Assembly (NCBI RefSeq): GCF_032814565.1
Contig: NZ_CP136521.1
Span: forward strand, 310,001-374,000
Direction of reading: 5' to 3'
DNA: 64,000 bases
From: Hwangdonia lutea
GTDB lineage: Bacteria > Bacteroidota > Bacteroidia > Flavobacteriales > Flavobacteriaceae
Of this stretch, positions 54,887-63,812 are shown one piece after another (position 1 is the first letter of the stretch; each line of letters begins with the position of its first letter). Under the pieces are notes generated by a model. It ran no database searches, was not told where the DNA came from, and saw only the letters and a program-made list of their open reading frames with translations. The position numbers and the translations under genes are program-made.

Positions 54887-55878
54887 CTTTCGACCGTAGG
54901 TTTATTATAAAATAAAGATAACCATCCAAAAAAACGACCAAAGCCCTCTGTTAATGCTTCCATTTTATTTTTTGAAGTAAGCACATTTATAAATCTAAGT
55001 TTCATTAGTAATATAAATGTTAAATTCCACTTAAATCTGTCTTTAAAATTAGGGTTAGGATGTTTAACGCGCCACACGTACCAACCATTTCTAGCAACCA
55101 TTTTTCCGTATTTGAATTTGTTGGGTCTTCCTGATTCGTCGTGATGATGACTTAATCGTGCAGAGGTATTAACGTATAATTCTCCTAACTTTGAAAGTCG
55201 CAAAGTAAAATCGGCATCTTCATACAAGCCATAACCTTCAAAATAGGTTGAAAAAGTTATTTTGTCAAACACCTCTCTTTTAAAAGACGATACACCGCCC
55301 ATAAACTGTTCCACTCGATATATTTTACCAGAAGGTGGTAAAAAACTAACGCTTCTTCCATGAGAAAATTTTGGTAACACACATGGTGGTGTATTGGGGT
55401 GCAAACCAAAAAAACGTCTTACTTTAAAACGTAAGGGTTCATTGCGTTCGAAGCCATCATAAAAGAATGTCTTTTTAGACGTTTGTCCTTCTGACTTTGT
55501 CCAAACAACTTCGTTAGTAATATAACCTCCAACCCCCATGGCGTTTGGATATAGAGAATACGTTGTAAGTAATTGTTCGAAATAATCGTTTTCTAAAAAC
55601 GTATCATCATCTAAAAAGCATATTATTTCAGATTCATTGGACGCTTCCTGTATCCCAAAGTTTCGCTGTTTTGTTAATCCTCTTTGGCTGCCTTCTACTT
55701 TAAAATATTTAAGATTCTTAAAAGGAATTTTATTTAATATTTGCTTAGTTTCATTATTTGTAGAACCATCAATGATTAAAATTTCATTTGGATATAAGGT
55801 TTGCGATTCAACCGAATTTAGCAACCTCAACAATGGTTGTGGTCTCATATAGGTGCAAATAATGAGAGAGAAGTTCAT
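54883..55878 (-). CDS. Glycosyltransferase family 2 protein
   Basis: A 331-residue GT-A inverting enzyme. It begins MNFSLIICTYMRPQPLLRLL, with the nucleotide-binding DxD-type motif in CFLDDDTFLENDYF (about residue 90) and the acceptor region GGVSSFKREVFDKITF and GYGLYEDADFTLRL near 210-235, where the ED pair supplies the catalytic base. The C-terminal segment is basic and amphipathic and may contact the membrane. It ends within the next gene's start region (4 bp overlap). Confidence 0.92.
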   Translation of the reverse strand: MNFSLIICTYMRPQPLLRLLNSVESQTLYPNEILIIDGSTNNETKQILNKIPFKNLKYFKVEGSQRGLTKQRNFGIQEASNESEIICFLDDDTFLENDYFEQLLTTYSLYPNAMGVGGYITNEVVWTKSEGQTSKKTFFYDGFERNEPLRFKVRRFFGLHPNTPPCVLPKFSHGRSVSFLPPSGKIYRVEQFMGGVSSFKREVFDKITFSTYFEGYGLYEDADFTLRLSKLGELYVNTSARLSHHHDESGRPNKFKYGKMVARNGWYVWRVKHPNPNFKDRFKWNLTFILLMKLRFINVLTSKNKMEALTEGFGRFFGWLSLFYNKPTVER

Positions 55879-55881
55879 TTG

Positions 55882-57420
55882 TTATTTGGTTCTTTTTCCT
55901 AAAGCCTTTAGTTTTTTAGCATAAAATTCTGCTTTATTAAATTGCATTAATCGATATGGTAGTTTAAGAACTCTTAATGGCAGCAGTAGCTTATTTCCCT
56001 GAAACAAGAACTTTAAAAAATATTTGTTTTTATACTCTCTTCGCTGTTCCTTAGAAAAGTGTTTATATAATTGATACATTATAGTTGGGCTTGGTACTGG
56101 TCTTATCCATTTTACAGGCGTATCGAGTTCCCAAGGTTGCTTTTTTCTTTTTTTACCTATTATTTTTGCTTGACTTCCCCAAAACCTGTAACCGCCTTGC
56201 GGTGGTTTTAAATGTAAATTGGTGGAAAATGGGTTAAATAAGACAGTCGCTCCAATTTTGGTTAGCGATATTCCAAAATCGCTATCCTCGCCGTAACCTC
56301 CATCGTAATTAATATCATTTCCTACTAGTTTAGACACATATTCCCTTTTAACACATGAATTTGCATTACTAAAAGATTGCGTTGCGCCAACTTTAAAATT
56401 GTTGGCATCAAGCTGTTCGAGTTTATCTTTTAAATCATCTAAAGTTTGGGATTGGTTATCTGCCCTAATATCCAGTCCATTACATGCACCAGCATTATAG
56501 GTTTGCAATAATTTTATGTGGTTTTCTATAAAATTTGGTGGGATTCTAATGTCATCATCTCCAAAAACTATATAGTCGCCAGTACATAAGTCGATGGCTT
56601 CATTTCGAGCCCTACAACTTCCTTTGGTTGTTTGCCATTTAAAAATTATTTCAAAAGGATAATCGTTTGGGTTATATAATGATTCGTCCCTTTTATCTTC
56701 AGGCGTGGCATCAACAACTACTACTTGACTTACTTTATAGGTCTGATTTTTTAAATCTTCAAGCAAGTTCAATGTGAAATCTTGACGCAACATGGTTGGA
56801 ATTATATAACTTACTGTTGGATTGCCTGCTATGGCATTTAATGTTCTAGCAGGTATTGGAGCAATTGGCTTTCTTAGTTTAAAATTTTTATTGGCATATC
56901 TAAACGCTTGCCATTCTTTTAGTTGCCAAATACCTTGACGAAACAACATATAGTATGAATGACTTAATTTAAAGTTCTTTTTATAGAAAACATATCTATC
57001 TTTTTTAGAGATTTCAACGTTTTCTTTTTCTTCAGAATTGAATAAGCCTTTAATATACAAAGGTATGGCACCATTATTTCTAAGTGCATTATAAGCAAAA
57101 TCCAGAGCTTGCATTTGTAGGTTTTCAAAATCGGTATCAAACCCTTTAAGTGCTTGCCAAACCGATTTTCTTATCACAAAATTATTTGGATTTAAACGCC
57201 AACTCACACATTCATCCAGATTATCAAAATCATTACCATACCAAAAAAACACTGCGGTTTGATACACGATTTCTGGAAATGCATTTTTATAACCTTGCTC
57301 GAAAGAACTGTGCCAAATATCGCCCAAACCCGTTGCAAGTTCTTCCAATAAATTAATTTTGGGTGTTCCCGTATAAAGCAATTCTTCTCCGCTGAATGTT
57401 ATGTATGTTTTAAACTTCAT
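55882..57420 (-). CDS. Two-part glycosyltransferase family 2 protein
   Basis: A 512-residue protein. Residues about 200-430 form a full GT2 domain: TVSYIIPTMLRQDFTLNLLE, GSCRARNEAIDLCTGDYIVF with the catalytic FGDDDIRIP, and GGYGEDSDFGISLTKIG (ED pair). The N-terminal 190 residues lack the nucleotide-binding DxD but contain FVIRKSVWQALKGFDTDFEN and LDFAYNALRNNGAI, which resemble the acceptor half of a second GT2 domain. It may therefore be a fused or degenerate double transferase. It overlaps the upstream GT4 gene by one base. Confidence 0.85.
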   Translation of the reverse strand: MKFKTYITFSGEELLYTGTPKINLLEELATGLGDIWHSSFEQGYKNAFPEIVYQTAVFFWYGNDFDNLDECVSWRLNPNNFVIRKSVWQALKGFDTDFENLQMQALDFAYNALRNNGAIPLYIKGLFNSEEKENVEISKKDRYVFYKKNFKLSHSYYMLFRQGIWQLKEWQAFRYANKNFKLRKPIAPIPARTLNAIAGNPTVSYIIPTMLRQDFTLNLLEDLKNQTYKVSQVVVVDATPEDKRDESLYNPNDYPFEIIFKWQTTKGSCRARNEAIDLCTGDYIVFGDDDIRIPPNFIENHIKLLQTYNAGACNGLDIRADNQSQTLDDLKDKLEQLDANNFKVGATQSFSNANSCVKREYVSKLVGNDINYDGGYGEDSDFGISLTKIGATVLFNPFSTNLHLKPPQGGYRFWGSQAKIIGKKRKKQPWELDTPVKWIRPVPSPTIMYQLYKHFSKEQRREYKNKYFLKFLFQGNKLLLPLRVLKLPYRLMQFNKAEFYAKKLKALGKRTK

Positions 57421-58556
57421 TAGTTAACGAGGTCTTTGTAAAGACTTATATTTTTGTTGGCAATAATTGTGGCTTCAAATTTTTGTTTAACAACTTGTCT
57501 AGCTTGTTTGCCACATTGTTCCGCTAGTTTATCATCCTCTAAAAGCAACTTCATTTTATTGGCATAATCAACATATTCTTTAGGGTTTACGGTAAAACCT
57601 GTTTTGCCATCAATCATCATTTCGTTTGCCCAACCAACATTTGAAGTTACCAATGCTTTTTCCATTGCCATGGCTTCTAACCACGTCATTGGAAAAGCCT
57701 CTGCAAAACTTGGTAAAGTTACCAAATTTGCTTTCGCAATAATTTGGGCAACTTCGCTGTAAGGCACTTCATTTACATGATTTACTTTAGATGCTGCTTC
57801 TTTAGATAAAATATTGAAAAACAATTCTAAAGTGGACTTATTTTCAAAGACATCTATCACATCTTTTCCTAAAAGGATTAAAGAGGCTTTTGGTTTGATT
57901 TTTACTAGCAAATTAAAAGCATGAGCGAGTTCCAAAACTCCTTTTTTTCTAATTATTGTTCCAAAATATAGAATTTGATTTTTATTGATGTCACAATCTA
58001 TAGGTTTGAAAGACTCGGTATTAATACCGTTATGAACCACTTGAATATCGTGCTTTAGTTTAAAAATGTCTTTTGTTTTTTTTGCTGTATATGCACTAAC
58101 AGATACTATTTTATCCGCATTTTGTAGTGCTTTCTTTTCAAAGAAAAAGTTTTTCTTTTTTTGTTTTCTATTATCCAAGTTACAAAAATAGGCATCTGAA
58201 CCATTGAGCCTAATTACCAATGGACACTTAAAATTCATAAACGCAGTTACACCTGTCCAATCTGGTGCTTCTAAAATGTCTATATGATTGTTTATAATAT
58301 GCTTATTTATTGTTTTTTGTAAATACTTTCTGTACAAACACCATCCAAGAAATGCATATTTTTTATGTGATATTTTATAAATTTCAATACCATTATCCAT
58401 AATTATAGCATCATTATTTTGACTGTACACAAATACAGAAACCTCGTGTTTCTCTTTTATCAATTCTACAGCCAGATTTTTTATGCTAGTCCCTAAGCCT
58501 CCTGCTTTATTTAATTTAGGATGCGGATATTCTGGAGTGATAAATGCTATGTGCAT
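57420..58556 (-). CDS. Glycosyltransferase family 4 protein
   Basis: A 378-residue GT-B enzyme starting MHIAFITPEYPHPKLNKAGG (typical GT4/GT5-like start with the G-G loop GGLGTSIKNLA). The donor domain shows ILYFGTIIRKKGVLELAHAF and the donor-site motif PSFAEAFPMTWLEAMAMEKA. It overlaps the upstream GT4 gene by 10 bp and the GT2 gene by one base. The specific sugar is unknown. Confidence 0.93.
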   Translation of the reverse strand: MHIAFITPEYPHPKLNKAGGLGTSIKNLAVELIKEKHEVSVFVYSQNNDAIIMDNGIEIYKISHKKYAFLGWCLYRKYLQKTINKHIINNHIDILEAPDWTGVTAFMNFKCPLVIRLNGSDAYFCNLDNRKQKKKNFFFEKKALQNADKIVSVSAYTAKKTKDIFKLKHDIQVVHNGINTESFKPIDCDINKNQILYFGTIIRKKGVLELAHAFNLLVKIKPKASLILLGKDVIDVFENKSTLELFFNILSKEAASKVNHVNEVPYSEVAQIIAKANLVTLPSFAEAFPMTWLEAMAMEKALVTSNVGWANEMMIDGKTGFTVNPKEYVDYANKMKLLLEDDKLAEQCGKQARQVVKQKFEATIIANKNISLYKDLVN

Positions 58557-59623
58557 GGTAATAGTTTTATGTGTTGCTTTACCATTTTATCTAAATAATA
58601 TTCTTTTTCAACCAAGGTGCTGACATCCTTGGTAATGGCACTTTTTTGAAATACAATATTTTCAATAATATTTGAGAGTGCTTCTACATCTCCAGCTAGA
58701 TATATAAATCCGTTATCTTCATGAGTAATGACTTCTAGGTTTCCTCCAACTTGGGTTGTAATTACTGGAACATTTGCTGAGAGGCTTTCTAAAATTGACA
58801 AACTAAAACACTCCATATAGGTGGGTTGTAACATATAAGCATAATTACAAAATAATTCATGCAATTTGGAGGAACTTCCTTTAAAATTTATACAATGTTC
58901 TAAAGCTAATTTTTTTGTTAAGGCTTTTAGAAATTCCTCGTGAGGGCCTTTGCCGTAAACATCTATCTTAATCTGCTTTTTAATGTCGTCATCCAATAAT
59001 GACACAGCACTTATTAAATCTTGAATACCTTTTGACTCTCTTAAATGAGACGCAACAATAAATTTGTTTTTATTATTTATGATTCTCTTTTTAAACCCTT
59101 CCACGTCGATACCATTGTAAACCACAATAGTTTTGTTATCTAAAAAATGACCATAATCATTTAGGATATGCTTTTTTGTGTACTTAGAAACAGCAATGAA
59201 TTTGTCAATATATTTTGAATACCATAACCCTTTAAGCCTATTTTTAAGTCTCTTTTTTAAAGGAAAGCCATGTAATGGTCGTGGATTATGGTCAACTGCC
59301 AAAACATAGGCTTTATGATAATCTTTCAACCATTTATAAAAAGGCGTACATAGCTCGATAAAGTGTGTCATTACAACACTATATTCTTTGTTGTTTTGAG
59401 AACAAAATTCTTTAAAAAAAGTCTCTACAGATTGTTGCCCTTTAGGGCTATAAATATTTAAGTTCTTAAAAAAATCAAACGCTTCATGGTTTGAAAAAAA
59501 CCAATCTACTTTATAGCCCAATGCTTTGGCTTTTGCATCATACGCCACATAAAATCGATCCATACCACCCACTCTATCTTCAAAGAGTTCATAGTTACAA
59601 ATAACGGCTATTCTTTTTTTCAT
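58547..59623 (-). CDS. Glycosyltransferase family 4 protein
   Basis: A 358-residue GT-B enzyme with N-terminus MKKRIAVICNYELFEDRVGG and donor motifs KFIVASHLRESKGIQDLISA, IDVYGKGPHEEFLKAL and PTYMECFSLSILESLSANVP. It starts 11 bp after the end of the unusual GT-B-like gene and overlaps the next GT4 gene by 10 bp. Donor and linkage are unknown. Confidence 0.9.
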   Translation of the reverse strand: MKKRIAVICNYELFEDRVGGMDRFYVAYDAKAKALGYKVDWFFSNHEAFDFFKNLNIYSPKGQQSVETFFKEFCSQNNKEYSVVMTHFIELCTPFYKWLKDYHKAYVLAVDHNPRPLHGFPLKKRLKNRLKGLWYSKYIDKFIAVSKYTKKHILNDYGHFLDNKTIVVYNGIDVEGFKKRIINNKNKFIVASHLRESKGIQDLISAVSLLDDDIKKQIKIDVYGKGPHEEFLKALTKKLALEHCINFKGSSSKLHELFCNYAYMLQPTYMECFSLSILESLSANVPVITTQVGGNLEVITHEDNGFIYLAGDVEALSNIIENIVFQKSAITKDVSTLVEKEYYLDKMVKQHIKLLPCT

Positions 59624-59634
59624 TTTTTAGGTAG

Positions 59635-61038
59635 TTAATTATTACCATTTAAAATAGTACTTAATGCACTCCACATGTTTTTCGATGCCTCCGTTGGTGT
59701 TTCTCCTACTACTATTTTATACCACTTTAATCCTACTGCAACATTTGACTTTTTTCCATATAAAACATCTAAAACCAATGATTCAAGATGAGTTTTATCT
59801 TCACAAAAAATTACTGCATCTTTAGAAGGCATTGACCTAAAATGAACATAATTATAATTTTGACCTATGTCTCGTATCCCTTTTTTTAGTTGTGGTTGCT
59901 CATAATTATAATATATACAAGATTTGTGATGGGCTACAAAATCAAAAACAGTTGATGAACATACATTGGTAACAAACTCACTGTGCTCACACACATTATA
60001 CAGCATTTCTGAGTCTTCTTTAGTTGGAAGCATGTCTCCCGTATTGTTAATTTGTTTCCAATAAGGATCCAAAATCCTTATAACATCTTTGTTGTTTTCA
60101 AGTACCTCGTTATACCTATCTGATATATCAAACGGGCACTTTCTATAAATAATTCCCAATTTTTCACCTTTTGAATTTAGGCTTCTTACTACTTTGGCTA
60201 AGTCTTCTAAATAGTATTGGTCTAAAGGTGATGTTGTTTTATCATCTCCTGAAAAGCAAATGTATTTGGTTTCTATATCCAGATTGTATTTTTTAAAAAA
60301 TTTGTCTTTGGGTTGTAATAATTCTTTATCATAATGCATTTCAAACTGTGGGGTACCTGTAACAATAACTTCTTCCTTTTTTATAAAAGGATAATACTTT
60401 AGCATTTCCTTTTTCATTAAATGGCTCCAAACAAAGTAATAGTCTGTTTCCAGAACTTGCATGGCTTTTGGTACATTATCCCATGACTGAACAAAACACA
60501 CTGTTTTTATACCTAAATCTTTTGCTGCTAGTAAAGCACTTAATGCCTGGGTATTTCTTTGGTTTGTACAAAACACCAAATCTGGCTTATGTTCTTCTAA
60601 CTGTTGCTTACACAATTGATATTTATCATTCTTACGTTCAAGCTTTTCTACTTTTCTTTTAAGTCTATTCAATCCGCTTTTAGAACCATAAAAAGTTATA
60701 AGAAATAGTATAAATATACTCTTTAGTGAATTTTTAATTCCTTTAAAGTTCAATGGGAACTTATAGGTATCATATACTTTATCATTAAAATCTTTTCTTG
60801 ATATATTTAACTCTATACGCTTTCTTGCCCTGGAATAGATAGGTGTTAATGGATGTGTGGATTGGTTTCCAATTTTAAGCTCCTTATAATTAAAAGTTTC
60901 TTTTATTGGAAAAGCACAACTACTCCAATAGGTTATATCATAACCCATTTTACTGCCTAAGCTATTAAATGACGAAAACACAAAATTTCTTAAACCGCCA
61001 CCATCAGGAAGAAGCACAAATATTTTTTTTTTATTCAT
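59635..61038 (-). CDS. Possible GT-B glycosyltransferase of unassigned family
   Basis: A 467-residue soluble protein that I cannot place in a named family. The N-terminus MNKKKIFVLLPDGGGLRNFV contains a glycine-rich loop, and the second half shows the GT-B-like features VICFSGDDKTTSPLD-like KYICFSGDDKTTSPLDQYY, LGIIYRKCPFDI and FVTNVCSSTVFDFVAHHKSC, similar to the donor region of CDP-glycerol or UDP-sugar transferases of polysaccharide operons. A hydrophobic patch near residues 105-125 may contact the membrane. Position between NeuB-like and GT4 genes suggests it transfers the nonulosonic acid or a neighbouring sugar; this is inference. Confidence 0.6.
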   Translation of the reverse strand: MNKKKIFVLLPDGGGLRNFVFSSFNSLGSKMGYDITYWSSCAFPIKETFNYKELKIGNQSTHPLTPIYSRARKRIELNISRKDFNDKVYDTYKFPLNFKGIKNSLKSIFILFLITFYGSKSGLNRLKRKVEKLERKNDKYQLCKQQLEEHKPDLVFCTNQRNTQALSALLAAKDLGIKTVCFVQSWDNVPKAMQVLETDYYFVWSHLMKKEMLKYYPFIKKEEVIVTGTPQFEMHYDKELLQPKDKFFKKYNLDIETKYICFSGDDKTTSPLDQYYLEDLAKVVRSLNSKGEKLGIIYRKCPFDISDRYNEVLENNKDVIRILDPYWKQINNTGDMLPTKEDSEMLYNVCEHSEFVTNVCSSTVFDFVAHHKSCIYYNYEQPQLKKGIRDIGQNYNYVHFRSMPSKDAVIFCEDKTHLESLVLDVLYGKKSNVAVGLKWYKIVVGETPTEASKNMWSALSTILNGNN

Positions 61039-61058
61039 AAAATGGTCTAAAAAAGCAA

Positions 61059-61934
61059 TTAACTTTTCTTATTCTTTAGCTTGTCTCTTTGTATTTTCTC
61101 TATTGGTAAAATATCAGCACTTTTATAATTTAGAGCTTTATATACTGCGTTTAAATCTCTTGTTAGCTTTCTCAGTCCCATAGGCTCTAATGAGGCGGCA
61201 TGGTCAGTACCTTTCCATGTTCTGTCTAATGTATAATGTCGTTCTATAATATTGGCGCCTAAGGTATAAGCCGCCATATCTATTGCAATTCCTAAATGGT
61301 GACCCGAAAATCCTATATGCTTGACATTATCTTTATAACTTTTAAGCAGTATTTCTATATCTAACAAACACACATCTTCAAAAGGTACCGGATAACCTGA
61401 TGTACAGTTATACAGCACAAGGTCTTTGTTTCTTTTTTTTATACAGAAAAAGTTAACTATTCCATTTATCTCCTCTTTTGTTGTCATTCCTGTTGATACA
61501 TGAATCTCTCCTCTATAATTATCACACAACCACTCTAACATTTCAAAATTATTGTTGCAAGCTGAAGGAATCTTAATGAATGAAGGATTTAACGATGCAA
61601 TCTCTTTAGCCGAAGTTACATCCCAAACCGATGTTGAATAAACAATCCCTATTTCTTCACAGTATGCTTTTAACAAGGCATGTTGCTCTAAATTAAACTC
61701 TAAATATTCTCTATGTAAACCATAAGTTTCTCCATAAGAGTTTGATGGGTTGGGGTGAGGCTGATTGTATTGTGCTTCTGTTAAAAGCTCCTTATTATTT
61801 CTTTTTTGAAACTTTACAGCATGTACATTACAAAATATTTTTGCTACTTTAATTAACTCTTTGGCTATTTCAATATCTCCTTTATGATTACACCCTATTT
61901 CTGCAATCACAAAAGGTTCATTATATTTTTTCAT
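61059..61934 (-). CDS. N-acetylneuraminate synthase-family enzyme without SAF domain
   Basis: A 291-residue enzyme of the NeuB TIM-barrel family, which condenses phosphoenolpyruvate with a six-carbon sugar (or its phosphate) to a nine-carbon nonulosonic acid. Visible are FVIAEIGCNHKGDIEIAKEL, VKFQKRNNKELLTEAQYNQP, IKIPSACNNNFEMLEWL, VSTGMTTKEEING, and HHLGIAIDMAAYTLGANIIE followed by RHYTLDRTWKGTDHAASLEP. Typical NeuB has about 345 residues with a C-terminal SAF (antifreeze-like) domain; here the protein ends shortly after the barrel. Neighbouring CMP-synthetase/HAD fusion fits a KDN- or sialic-acid-like pathway. Exact product unknown. Confidence 0.85.
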   Translation of the reverse strand: MKKYNEPFVIAEIGCNHKGDIEIAKELIKVAKIFCNVHAVKFQKRNNKELLTEAQYNQPHPNPSNSYGETYGLHREYLEFNLEQHALLKAYCEEIGIVYSTSVWDVTSAKEIASLNPSFIKIPSACNNNFEMLEWLCDNYRGEIHVSTGMTTKEEINGIVNFFCIKKRNKDLVLYNCTSGYPVPFEDVCLLDIEILLKSYKDNVKHIGFSGHHLGIAIDMAAYTLGANIIERHYTLDRTWKGTDHAASLEPMGLRKLTRDLNAVYKALNYKSADILPIEKIQRDKLKNKKS

Positions 61935-61948
61935 AACAATAGAATAGG

Positions 61949-63112
61949 TTAAAATCTTTTATTATAATTCAAAATAAATGCACATGCTTCTCTAATAGCT
62001 CCTTTAAGTGAATCTGCAGATAAAATAACATCGGCATTTTGTTTAACTATATCAACTGCATTGTTTGGTGCTAATGACCAGCCTACGCTACACATATTTG
62101 CCAAGTCATTTACATCATCACCCATGTAGGCTATATTATTCAAATTGAAACTTTGCTCTGATTTAAGGTGTTGCAATAATGCGTATTTATCTTTTATTCC
62201 TAAAAAGGTATTTTCTATCTTTAATTTTTTCATTCTTTGCTGTACCAATTCTGAGTTTTCTGAGGTCATTACTATAATTTCAATACCGTATTCTCTTAAT
62301 ATCTCAAGTCCCATACCATCTCTCATATCAAACTGTTTTGCTAATTCTCCGTCCTTTGAATAAAGTACCGTACCATCTGTAAAAACTCCATCTACATCCA
62401 GTACTAAATGCGAGATTTTTTGAGTTCCTTTTTGATTTTTTAAACGGTTTATCAACAAATTTTCAATTATAGTCCAATCTGTTTCACTATCTATTTCATG
62501 TAAAGTTTCTTCCGGCATTTTCACCAAGCCTATGTTGCCACTAACTCGGTTCTTAGAATTTAAAAACGCTTCTTTGGTTGTAACATATACCGCTCCGTTT
62601 TCAACCAATAAGCCTTCAAAATCTTGCCTGAGTGGTCTATTAAACACATCATAATTCAAAGGCTTCCCTTCTTCATTCCATACAAAACGATGCGTATTAA
62701 CCACGGTCAAAGCTGAATCATACTCGCTATCTGCAACTACTTTTAAAACTTTATTTATATCTGACGAAGTTGTTAATGGTGACGTGGCTTGCAACAGGCA
62801 TAAAACATGAAAGTCATTATCTATTTTTTCACAAAACTCAATCAAAGCATTCTCTGTTGAAGCAGTATCACTGGCATTCTCTTTATCTCTCAGAATAGTT
62901 TTTACTTTATTAGTCCAACCATACTGATTATTAACAAAAGTTATTATGTCTGGATCATCGGTAAACACAAAAATTTCGTCCAAGTTTGAAAAAACGGCCT
63001 CTTTTAGAACCCAAGAGAACAATGGTCGTCCAACCATTTTTCTTTTGTTCTTGTTTTTAATGCTTTTTGACCCTTTCCTTAGAGGAATACATCCTATTTT
63101 TTTTGTATTCAT
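61949..63112 (-). CDS. CMP-nonulosonate cytidylyltransferase fused to KdsC-like HAD phosphatase
   Basis: About 387 residues from the ATG at 63112 (an upstream in-frame start at 63142 adds ten residues). The N-terminal 225 form a NeuA-like cytidylyltransferase (IGCIPLRKGSKSIKNKNKRK, LQATSPLTTSSDINKVL, LVENGAVYVTTKEAFL). The C-terminal 150 form a C0-type HAD phosphatase with motif I LVLDVDGVFTDG, motif II MTSEN, motif III Lys in IKDKYALLQ and motif IV AYMGDDVNDL, all intact. One chain could thus dephosphorylate a nonulosonate 9-phosphate and activate it with CMP, as the fused vertebrate CMAS layout suggests. It follows the methyltransferase by 52 bp. Confidence 0.88.
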   Translation of the reverse strand: MNTKKIGCIPLRKGSKSIKNKNKRKMVGRPLFSWVLKEAVFSNLDEIFVFTDDPDIITFVNNQYGWTNKVKTILRDKENASDTASTENALIEFCEKIDNDFHVLCLLQATSPLTTSSDINKVLKVVADSEYDSALTVVNTHRFVWNEEGKPLNYDVFNRPLRQDFEGLLVENGAVYVTTKEAFLNSKNRVSGNIGLVKMPEETLHEIDSETDWTIIENLLINRLKNQKGTQKISHLVLDVDGVFTDGTVLYSKDGELAKQFDMRDGMGLEILREYGIEIIVMTSENSELVQQRMKKLKIENTFLGIKDKYALLQHLKSEQSFNLNNIAYMGDDVNDLANMCSVGWSLAPNNAVDIVKQNADVILSADSLKGAIREACAFILNYNKRF

Positions 63113-63164
63113 AATTATATTGAATAAATAACCGTTGTACATTTAAATTAATTGTCAGAAAAAT

Positions 63165-63812
63165 TTACTCTATTTTTCTGGCTACAATTCCATAACTCAT
63201 ACCTTTGGCTAATGGATTTCTATACTCAATAAAAGATTCCAATTTGGCCTTAAGCCAATCCTTGAATGATGCACTTTTATTATTTTTATACTGCATATTT
63301 ACAATGGCGTATTCTATAACTTCAAAACCACTTCTTTTTAAAAACTCATATACAATATGCTTCCAAGGTGTAAAAACATGGTTTTCCTTAATGTGCTTTT
63401 CTTGAAAAGCATATAGTGCACCTCTTAAAAACAAACTTAATGTATTTTTACTTGACTGAGGATTTGGAGTGGTTAAAATTAAAATACCATTCTTCTCCAT
63501 ATGATCAGAAATATTTTGTAACCCTAACAATGGGTTATCCAAATGTTCTAAAACTTCTAAAAACAAAACAATCCCCGCTTTTTCAACATCTTTTGGAGCT
63601 TTATTATTTAAATCCCATATAATAGATGCTTCCATTTTTTTAACATAATCAAAAGGTTGCCATAGGCCTTTTAAAGCTTTTACATGGGGTTGCATATGTC
63701 CAAATCCAGCCCCTATATCGCTTACAACATTATTAGGTGATGTATGTATATATTCATTCAGTTTTGCTTTGGCAAATACTGCTCGATTACTGTATGTTAT
63801 AGCTTTTTCCAC
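63165..63812 (-). CDS. Class I SAM-dependent methyltransferase
   Basis: A 215-residue cytoplasmic methyltransferase with SAM-binding motif I VVSDIGAGFGHMQ, an acidic strand-2 region, motif IV-like IVLFLEVLEHLDNP and the post-motif NGILILTTPNPQSS. The start is GTG at 63812, which overlaps the upstream ORF by 26 bp and so implies translational coupling. It likely methylates a sugar or lipid-linked glycan in this operon; the acceptor is unknown. Confidence 0.85.
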   Translation of the reverse strand: MEKAITYSNRAVFAKAKLNEYIHTSPNNVVSDIGAGFGHMQPHVKALKGLWQPFDYVKKMEASIIWDLNNKAPKDVEKAGIVLFLEVLEHLDNPLLGLQNISDHMEKNGILILTTPNPQSSKNTLSLFLRGALYAFQEKHIKENHVFTPWKHIVYEFLKRSGFEVIEYAIVNMQYKNNKSASFKDWLKAKLESFIEYRNPLAKGMSYGIVARKIE

